Source: an uncultured Rhodospirillales bacterium (GTDB taxonomy: Bacteria; Pseudomonadota; Alphaproteobacteria; Acetobacterales; Acetobacteraceae). From it: 6,875 bases of DNA. The DNA is taken from NCBI GenBank assembly GCA_903928045.1, contig CAIYPH010000837.1:1-6875 (forward strand), written 5' to 3'. The position numbers and the translations under genes were made by a program. Shown piece by piece: positions 1-6,875 of this stretch (positions within the stretch are counted from its first letter, which is position 1; the number at the start of each line of letters is the position of its first letter). The notes beneath the pieces were generated by a model, which made no database searches, had not been told where the DNA came from, and worked only from the letters and a program-made list of their open reading frames with translations.

Positions 1-93
1 ATCGTCAATGCGATCGCGGTGGTGACGGGGTGCTCCCGCTTCGGCATGGCGGTCCCCGGTCATGCCCGCCTGCACCTCGTGGCCCCCCTTCAG

Positions 94-555
94 ATGTATA
101 TCCTCCGCCTCGGCAGCCGCTTCGCCCGGCTGATGGCGCGGCTCGAAGCCGGCACCCTCGCGCCGCCGAAGCCCCGCGCCAGGCGCACCCGCCCGGAAAC
201 CCGCAAGAATCCGCGCCTCCGCCTGCCGGGCGGCAAGGCCTGGATCATCCGCGACCTCGGCTGGCGCGGGGTCAACGGGGCGGGCGGCTTGCCGCGCCTC
301 CTTGCCCGGCCCGAGGTCGCCGAAATCGTCGCGCAATACCCCCAGGCCCAGCGCATGCTCCGCCCGCTCTGCCACATGCTCGGCATCACCGCCGCCTGCA
401 TCCCGCCTTTGCCGCGCCGCCCGCGCAAACCGCGCCGGCAACCCGCGGCGAAACCCCGCCGCCTCACCCGCAAGCAGCGCCAGGCCATCCTCTGGTACCC
501 CAACTCCGAGGGGAAGCCGATGAACCTCCTCCCCCGCCGCCTGCCACGCGAATAG
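94..555 (+). CDS. Small Arg/Pro-rich basic protein of unknown function
   Basis: I do not recognise a function. From the ATG at 94 the product is 153 residues. It has three visible parts: an N-terminal stretch starting MYILRLGSRFARLMARLEAG that could form an amphipathic helix; a very basic Pro/Arg linker; and a core with LPGGKAWIIRDLGWRG followed by LARPEVAEIVAQYPQAQRML and a PLCHMLGI segment. A second Pro/Arg/Lys tail then leads to the motif ILWYPNSEGKPMNLLPRR near the C terminus. There is no signal peptide or clear membrane segment. Third codon positions are almost all G or C, which supports real coding in this frame over the overlapping ones. The start is uncertain: ATG at 46 and GTG at 19 are also in frame, the frame is open to base 1, and none has a clear Shine-Dalgarno. 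I chose 94 because it begins the helix-like core. My recollection is that similar short proteins occur in Acetobacteraceae; that is unverified. Confidence 0.6.
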   Translation: MYILRLGSRFARLMARLEAGTLAPPKPRARRTRPETRKNPRLRLPGGKAWIIRDLGWRGVNGAGGLPRLLARPEVAEIVAQYPQAQRMLRPLCHMLGITAACIPPLPRRPRKPRRQPAAKPRRLTRKQRQAILWYPNSEGKPMNLLPRRLPRE

Positions 556-683
556 GCAAGGTCGGGAGACGTGCATCCAATTTATTACGTTAACATAACA
601 ATTGAGCCGCCGCAAGGCAGAACCCCGCCCGCAAGGGGGCTCACCCCTCGCCAACCCCGCCCCTCCAAGGCAAACTCCCGCTC
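556..683. other. Spacer between small ORF and pdxA: AT island plus C-rich leader
   Basis: This 128-bp gap holds no gene. Positions 577-604 form a short AT-rich island (containing GTTAACATAAC) that stands out in very GC-rich DNA and is the likeliest place for the pdxA-pdxJ promoter. I could not find a -35/-10 pair with good spacing in either direction, so no promoter is called. From 607 to 683 the plus strand is strongly C-rich, with an eight-base direct repeat CCGCAAGG at 610-617 and 629-636 and a small CCCC/GGGG hairpin around 623-638. There is no U-tract terminator after the upstream gene. Confidence 0.4.
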
Positions 684-1682
684 ATGAACCCCCGACCCCT
701 CGCCCTCACCATGGGTGACCCCGCCGGCATCGGCGGCGAGCTCTCCCTCAAAGCCTGGAAGGCCCGCCGCGGCGGCCGCCCTTTCGTCGCCCTCGATGAC
801 CCCGATCGCCTCGCCGGCATCGCCAAAGATCTCGGGCTCGACGTGCCGATCCGCGCCGTCAACGCCGCCGGCGCGGCCGAAGCGGTGTTCCGCGACGCCC
901 TCCCGGTGCTGCCCATCAAACTCGGCGCCCCCCCGGTCCCCGGCCGCGCCGACCCCGCCAACGCGGCCGCCGTCATCGCCTCCATCGAGCGGGCGACCAA
1001 ACTCACCCTGGCCGGCGAAACCGCCGGCGTCGTCACCAACCCCATCCACAAATCCACCCTCTACGGCATCGGCTTCCCCTACCCCGGCCACACCGAATTC
1101 CTCGCCGCCCTCACCGGCGCGCCTTTGCCGGTCATGATGCTGGCCAGCCCCGATCTCCGCGTCGTCCCCATCACCGTGCACGCCTCGCTCCGCCGCATGC
1201 TCGACATGATCACCATCGAGCGCATCACCAGCGTCTGCCGCGTCACCGCGGCCGCGCTCCGCCAGCACTGGGGCATCGCCAACCCCCGCCTCGCCATCGC
1301 CGGCCTCAACCCGCACGCCGGCGAGGATGGCACCATGGGCGAGGAGGAAATCGCCATCATCCGCCCCGCCATCGACATCCTGCGCGCCGAAGGCATGCTG
1401 GTCACCGGCCCCTGGGCCGCCGACAGCATGTTCACCCCCGAGGCCCGCGCCGGCTACGACGTCGCCATGGGCATGTACCACGACCAGGCGCTCATCCCCT
1501 TGAAAACGCTGGATATGCGCCGCGGCGTCAACACCACCCTCGGCCTGCCGATCATCCGCACCTCGCCCGACCACGGCACCGCCTTCGCCATCGCCGGCCA
1601 AGGCATCGCCGATGCCTCCAGCCTCATCGCCGCCATCGACCTCGCCTCCGACCTCGCCCGCCGCCAGGAGACCACGCCATGA
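684..1682 (+). CDS. pdxA: 4-hydroxythreonine-4-phosphate dehydrogenase PdxA
   Basis: PdxA oxidises 4-phosphohydroxy-L-threonine with NAD(P)+; the product decarboxylates to 3-amino-1-hydroxyacetone 1-phosphate, one of the two substrates of PdxJ. It is cytosolic and metal-dependent. The 332-residue product matches the usual length (about 330). It opens with the family signature [14 protein letters not shown] (residues 7-19). Metal-ligand histidines are visible at H166 (VPITVH), H211 (GLNPHAGE) and H266 (MYHDQAL), the same positions I recall for E. coli PdxA; H136 lies in PGHTEFLA, and the C-terminal [10 protein letters not shown] motif is at 292-301. All expected landmarks are intact. The ATG at 684 leaves only six residues before the signature, which fits the family, but the nearest purine run, AAGG at 667-670, is too far upstream for a good Shine-Dalgarno. 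Its stop codon overlaps the pdxJ start (ATGA). Codons end mostly in C (CTC, GCC, ATC). Confidence 0.97.
   Translation: MNPRPLALTMGDPAGIGGELSLKAWKARRGGRPFVALDDPDRLAGIAKDLGLDVPIRAVNAAGAAEAVFRDALPVLPIKLGAPPVPGRADPANAAAVIASIERATKLTLAGETAGVVTNPIHKSTLYGIGFPYPGHTEFLAALTGAPLPVMMLASPDLRVVPITVHASLRRMLDMITIERITSVCRVTAAALRQHWGIANPRLAIAGLNPHAGEDGTMGEEEIAIIRPAIDILRAEGMLVTGPWAADSMFTPEARAGYDVAMGMYHDQALIPLKTLDMRRGVNTTLGLPIIRTSPDHGTAFAIAGQGIADASSLIAAIDLASDLARRQETTP
1666..1670 (+). promoter_or_regulatory. Shine-Dalgarno AGGAG of pdxJ inside the end of pdxA
   Basis: AGGAG lies eight bases before the pdxJ ATG at 1679, within the last codons of pdxA. It is the clearest ribosome binding site in the window with good spacing. 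It fixes the pdxJ start at the ATGA overlap and suggests that ribosomes finishing pdxA re-initiate on pdxJ. Confidence 0.75.
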
Positions 1683-2398
1683 CCGTCCAGCGCCTCGGCA
1701 TCAACGTCGACCACGTCGCCACCCTGCGCAACGCCCGCGGTGAGCACTACCCCGACCCCGTGGACGCCGCTTTGCTCGCCATCGAGGCCGGCGCCGATGG
1801 CATCACCATCCATCTCCGCGAGGATCGCCGCCATATCCGCGATGCCGATGTCTTCGCCATGCGCGCCGCCATTTCCAAGCCGCTCAACTTCGAAATGGCC
1901 GCCACCGAGGAAATGGTCGCCATCGCGCTGAAGTCGCTCCCGCACGCCGCCTGCATCGTCCCGGAAAAGCGCACCGAGGTGACCACCGAGGGCGGGCTCG
2001 ATGTCGCCGGCCACGCCGCCGCCCTCGAACCCATGGTCCGCCGCCTCGCCGCCGCCGGCATTCGCGTCTCCATGTTCGTCGACCCCGACCCCGCCCAGCT
2101 CCGCGCCTCCGCCGCCATCGGCGCCGCGGTGGTCGAACTCCACACCGGCAGCTACGCCCACGGCGCCCACGGCGAACTCGATCGGCTGAAGGCCGCCGCC
2201 GCGCTCACCGCCGAACTCGGCCTCGAATGCCACGCCGGCCACGGCCTCACCTTCGCCAACGTCGCCCCCGTGGCGGCGATCCCCGAGATCATGGAACTGA
2301 ACATCGGCCATTTCCTCATCGGCCAGGCCGTCTTCGACGGCCTCCCCTCGGTCGTCCGCCGCATGAAGGCCCTGATGCAGGCCGCCCGCGGGGCCTAA
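1679..2398 (+). CDS. pdxJ: Pyridoxine 5'-phosphate synthase PdxJ
   Basis: PdxJ condenses 3-amino-1-hydroxyacetone 1-phosphate with 1-deoxy-D-xylulose 5-phosphate to give pyridoxine 5'-phosphate, the ring-closing step of the DXP-dependent B6 route. It is a cytosolic TIM-barrel enzyme, usually an oligomer. The 239-residue product is normal in length. Family landmarks are present: [16 protein letters not shown] at 6-21, [15 protein letters not shown] at 39-53 with H45, NFEMA at 70-74 with E72, [16 protein letters not shown] at 93-108, VELHTGSYA at 152-160 with E153, HAGHGL at 185-190 with H188, and NIGHFLIG at 208-215. H45, E72 and the late histidine H188 correspond to the catalytic residues known for the family. 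A strong Shine-Dalgarno and the four-base overlap with pdxA fix the start. The TAA stop interlocks with the TAG stop of the convergent transporter gene, so there is no room for a separate terminator. Confidence 0.97.
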   Translation: MTVQRLGINVDHVATLRNARGEHYPDPVDAALLAIEAGADGITIHLREDRRHIRDADVFAMRAAISKPLNFEMAATEEMVAIALKSLPHAACIVPEKRTEVTTEGGLDVAGHAAALEPMVRRLAAAGIRVSMFVDPDPAQLRASAAIGAAVVELHTGSYAHGAHGELDRLKAAAALTAELGLECHAGHGLTFANVAPVAAIPEIMELNIGHFLIGQAVFDGLPSVVRRMKALMQAARGA

Positions 2399-3834
2399 CC
2401 GGCCTGCCGATGCCCGCTCAACTCGGTCGCCGCTGACCGCGGAAGCGTCCAGGCCAGCGGAGCCGCGCAGAGCGAGCAGATCGACACCACGATGAAGGCG
2501 ATCGAGAAATCGATGATCATCGGCCCATCATGGTCGCCAAGCGCCATGGTGATGGTCAGCGACGCCGCCGCCGCCGAAACGCCGAGGGTCTGCGATATCT
2601 GCTGCATCGCCGCATAGAACCCGGTCGCCGAGCTCATCCGCTCGCGGGGAATATCGGCATAGGCCAGCGCGTTATAGGCGGTGAATTGCAGCGAGCGGAA
2701 AAACCCGCCGGACAGCAACGCCGCATAGATGAGAAAAACCGGCCATCCCGGCCGGAAAAACGCACAGAGTGACAAAAGGAAGGAGGACAGAATGGCGTTG
2801 TACACCAGCGTGTCGCGAAACCCGAGCCGCTTCAACGCCGTCGTCGCCGCCGGCTTCATCACCAGGGCCCCAAGCGAACTGGCGAAGGTGATCAACCCGC
2901 TTTGCGCCGGTGTCCGCCCGAAGGTCAGCTGCAGCATCATCGGCAACAGGAACGGGATCGCCCCGATCCCCACCCGAAAAAACGTCCCCGCGATCACCGC
3001 GACGGCAAAGGTACGGATCCGCAGCAGCGTGAGGTCGATAATCGGCCGGACGGTGACCCGCGCATGCAGCACATAAACCGCCCCCACCACGAACCCGACC
3101 ACCAGACAGCTCAAACTCACCCACCGCGGAACCACCCCGCGCCCGATGGTCTCGAGCCCGAACATCAGGGATGCCAAGGCAACAGAGGAGAAAGCGAAAC
3201 CCCGCCAGTCGAACTTCGCCCCGGTATTCTCCCGCACGTCACTGACGAACAACGTCACCAGCACGATGCCGAGCACACCGAAGGGGATGTTGATGTAGAA
3301 AATCAGCCGCCAGGAGAAATAGGTGACGATGAACCCCCCGATCGGCGGGCCAAGCACCGGACCGAGCAGCGCCGGGGTCGACAGCCAGGCCATCGCCGCC
3401 ACCAGCTCGCTTTTCGGCACCGTCCGCAACAGCACCAGCCGCCCGACCGGAACCATCATCGCCCCGCCGAAGCCCTGCAGGATGCGCGAGATCACCAGGA
3501 AGGCCAGCGAGTCCGACGCCCCGCAGAGCATCGAGCCGATGGTGAACATCAGGATCGCCGCGCGAAACACCGTCCGCGTGCCGAACCGATCGGCGAGCCA
3601 CCCGCTGCACGGGATGAACACCGCCAGGCTCAGCATGTAGGAGGTCAGCGCCACGTTCATATGCGTCGGCTCGGCCCCGAACGCCTTGGCCATGGTGGGG
3701 AGCGCGGTCGAGATCACCGTGCTGTCGAGATTCTGCATGAACAGCGCGCACGCGACGATCAACGCCGTCAGGCGATTCCGCCGCGTGCTGCTTGCTGGGG
3801 GGGTGCGGACCGCGTCGCTCATTGCCGTCAGCAT
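2395..3834 (-). CDS. MFS drug exporter, DHA2 family, MdtD/EmrB-like (14 TM)
   Basis: This is an inner-membrane proton-driven exporter of the major facilitator superfamily; the substrate cannot be read from sequence. The 479-residue protein is mostly hydrophobic helices, roughly fourteen, as expected for DHA2. Signature motifs appear in order: [14 protein letters not shown] in TM1 (36-49, with D37), motif [14 protein letters not shown] (78-90), motif [17 protein letters not shown] (117-132) around TM4, motif [13 protein letters not shown] (157-168) in TM5, and [12 protein letters not shown] (175-186) in TM6. [11 protein letters not shown] and the later VLHAR resemble E. coli MdtD as I remember it, so an MdtD-like exporter is my best call. 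No membrane-fusion protein, outer-membrane channel or TetR/MarR regulator is next to it. The start could be ATG 3834 or the ATG four codons later (3822, MSDAVR); neither has a clear Shine-Dalgarno. It converges on pdxJ and diverges from leuS. Confidence 0.92.
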   Translation of the reverse strand: MLTAMSDAVRTPPASSTRRNRLTALIVACALFMQNLDSTVISTALPTMAKAFGAEPTHMNVALTSYMLSLAVFIPCSGWLADRFGTRTVFRAAILMFTIGSMLCGASDSLAFLVISRILQGFGGAMMVPVGRLVLLRTVPKSELVAAMAWLSTPALLGPVLGPPIGGFIVTYFSWRLIFYINIPFGVLGIVLVTLFVSDVRENTGAKFDWRGFAFSSVALASLMFGLETIGRGVVPRWVSLSCLVVGFVVGAVYVLHARVTVRPIIDLTLLRIRTFAVAVIAGTFFRVGIGAIPFLLPMMLQLTFGRTPAQSGLITFASSLGALVMKPAATTALKRLGFRDTLVYNAILSSFLLSLCAFFRPGWPVFLIYAALLSGGFFRSLQFTAYNALAYADIPRERMSSATGFYAAMQQISQTLGVSAAAASLTITMALGDHDGPMIIDFSIAFIVVSICSLCAAPLAWTLPRSAATELSGHRQAG

Positions 3835-3891
3835 CGCGCAACGCGCCGACGAAGGCCAATCCGCTGATCGGGACGCTGCCTCGCCGCCACG

Positions 3892-3934
3892 TCGGGTCAG
3901 CGGTTTGGGTTGCCGCGAGCCGCGATCTGACCGA
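3892..3934. repeat. Imperfect inverted repeat upstream of leuS
   Basis: TCGGGTCAG (3892-3900) can pair with CTGACCGA (3927-3934), giving eight base pairs with one bulged G and a 26-base loop. An alternative pairing joins GGTCA/TGACC and then GCGG/CCGC across a four-base bulge. It could be a repressor operator for the exporter or a structure in the leuS leader RNA. It lacks a U-tract, so it is not an intrinsic terminator. Confidence 0.4.
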
Positions 3935-3938
3935 TACA
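3910..3938 (+). promoter_or_regulatory. Weak candidate leuS promoter
   Basis: TTGCCG (3910-3915) and GATACA (3933-3938) are separated by 17 bases, the ideal spacing for a housekeeping sigma factor. The -35 is a fair match but the -10 matches TATAAT at only three positions. If used, transcription would start near 3945, about 30 bases before the leuS ATG, and the right arm of the inverted repeat would lie across the spacer and -10. Confidence 0.22.
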
Positions 3939-3976
3939 GGAGGCCATATCTTCAGCCGCCTTGCCGTGAGAGATCG

Positions 3977-6622
<2,646 letters not shown>

Positions 6623-6638
6623 CGCGCCACGGCCTCTC

Positions 6639-6875
6639 ATGATGTCCCGCCGCATGCTGGGTGCGGCGGCGGGGGCGGTGTTGCTTGGCGGCTGCGGCTT
6701 CAAGCCGCTCTATCGTGCGCGGGACGACGGCACCGCTGGGGTGGCGGAGCAGGGTCTCGCCGAGATCTCGGTCGCGCTGATCCCCGAGCGGACCGGCCAG
6801 TTGCTGCGCCAGGAATTGCAGACCCGGTTCGAACGCGGCGGCAGCGGGGTGGCCAAGCGGTATGACCTGCTGGTC
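6639..6875 (+). CDS. lptE: LPS assembly lipoprotein LptE, 5' part (cut by window end)
   Basis: LptE is an outer-membrane lipoprotein that plugs the LptD barrel and helps insert lipopolysaccharide into the outer leaflet. Only the first 79 codons are in the window. The translation begins MMSRRMLGAAAGAVLLGGCG: a short basic n-region, a hydrophobic core and a lipobox LGGC with the lipidated cysteine at residue 19, immediately followed by GFKPLY, the characteristic start of mature LptE. The next residues (ISVALIPERTGQLLRQELQ) fit the family's first strand and helix. The leuS-lptE neighbourhood, usually followed by holA, supports the call. Two adjacent ATGs (6639, 6642) are possible starts. An in-frame TTG at 6606, inside leuS, would add eleven residues; none has a visible Shine-Dalgarno. 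The 16-bp gap suggests co-transcription with leuS. Confidence 0.9.
   Translation, partial: MMSRRMLGAAAGAVLLGGCGFKPLYRARDDGTAGVAEQGLAEISVALIPERTGQLLRQELQTRFERGGSGVAKRYDLLV

Larger units (their letters stand above)
3835..3976. promoter_or_regulatory. Divergent intergenic region between the exporter and leuS
   Basis: This 142-bp stretch must carry the control signals for both the exporter (leftward) and leuS (rightward), since the two genes diverge. It contains the inverted repeat at 3892-3934, a possible leuS promoter at 3910-3938 and an AGGAGG at 3938-3943. I found no good -35/-10 pair for the leftward gene. There is no tRNA, known riboswitch fold or Leu-rich leader peptide. Confidence 0.6.

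Noticed and set aside
585..1601. Long minus-strand open frame opposite pdxA (338 codons)
   Set aside because: It translates to a Gly/Asp/Ala/Glu-rich low-complexity string typical of the antisense of GC-rich genes, and pdxA is unambiguous on the other strand.
1454..2311. Minus-strand open frame opposite pdxA/pdxJ (285 codons)
   Set aside because: Same low-complexity antisense character; it overlaps two genes whose catalytic motifs are intact.
2902..3867. Plus-strand open frame opposite the exporter (321 codons)
   Set aside because: Its product is an Arg/His/Pro/Gln-rich string without domain-like features; the exporter frame on the other strand has all MFS motifs.
3686..3976. In-frame N-terminal extension of leuS (97 codons)
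   Set aside because: It runs through the opposite-strand exporter gene and the intergenic region, has no LeuRS similarity, and the family N terminus fits ATG 3977.

Overview
This window looks like ordinary chromosomal DNA from a high-GC alphaproteobacterium, most likely a member of the Acetobacteraceae or a close relative. The support is the very GC-rich third codon positions, the leuS-lptE gene order typical of Alphaproteobacteria, an alphaproteobacterial-style LeuRS, and a small Arg/Pro-rich protein of a kind I associate with acetic-acid-bacteria relatives. The family-level placement is inference. No database search was possible.

Layout, left to right. (1) Positions 1-555 hold a plus-strand gene for a small, very basic protein of unknown function; its frame is open to the window edge. 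(2) A 128-bp spacer carries a short AT-rich island followed by a C-rich leader. (3) pdxA (684-1682) and pdxJ (1679-2398) overlap by ATGA and form a translationally coupled pair encoding the last two dedicated steps of DXP-dependent vitamin B6 synthesis: PdxA oxidises 4-phosphohydroxy-L-threonine, and PdxJ condenses the product with 1-deoxyxylulose 5-phosphate to give pyridoxine 5'-phosphate. (4) A minus-strand gene (2395-3834) for a 14-helix MFS drug exporter of the DHA2/MdtD type converges on pdxJ, and the two stop codons interlock. (5) A 142-bp divergent intergenic region (3835-3976) contains an imperfect inverted repeat, an isolated AGGAGG and a weak candidate promoter. (6) leuS (3977-6622) encodes full-length leucyl-tRNA synthetase with intact editing residues. 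(7) 16 bp later comes the 5' part of lptE (6639 to the window end), the outer-membrane lipoprotein partner of LptD in LPS export.

The left block serves cofactor synthesis, the right block is a translation/envelope housekeeping operon, and the exporter sits between them in the opposite orientation. I see no CRISPR array, insertion sequence, tRNA, rRNA, prophage or defence genes. I did not find a convincing undescribed system; the points worth a second look are modest: gene overlaps, active-site variations in LeuRS, the leuS leader and the unknown small protein.
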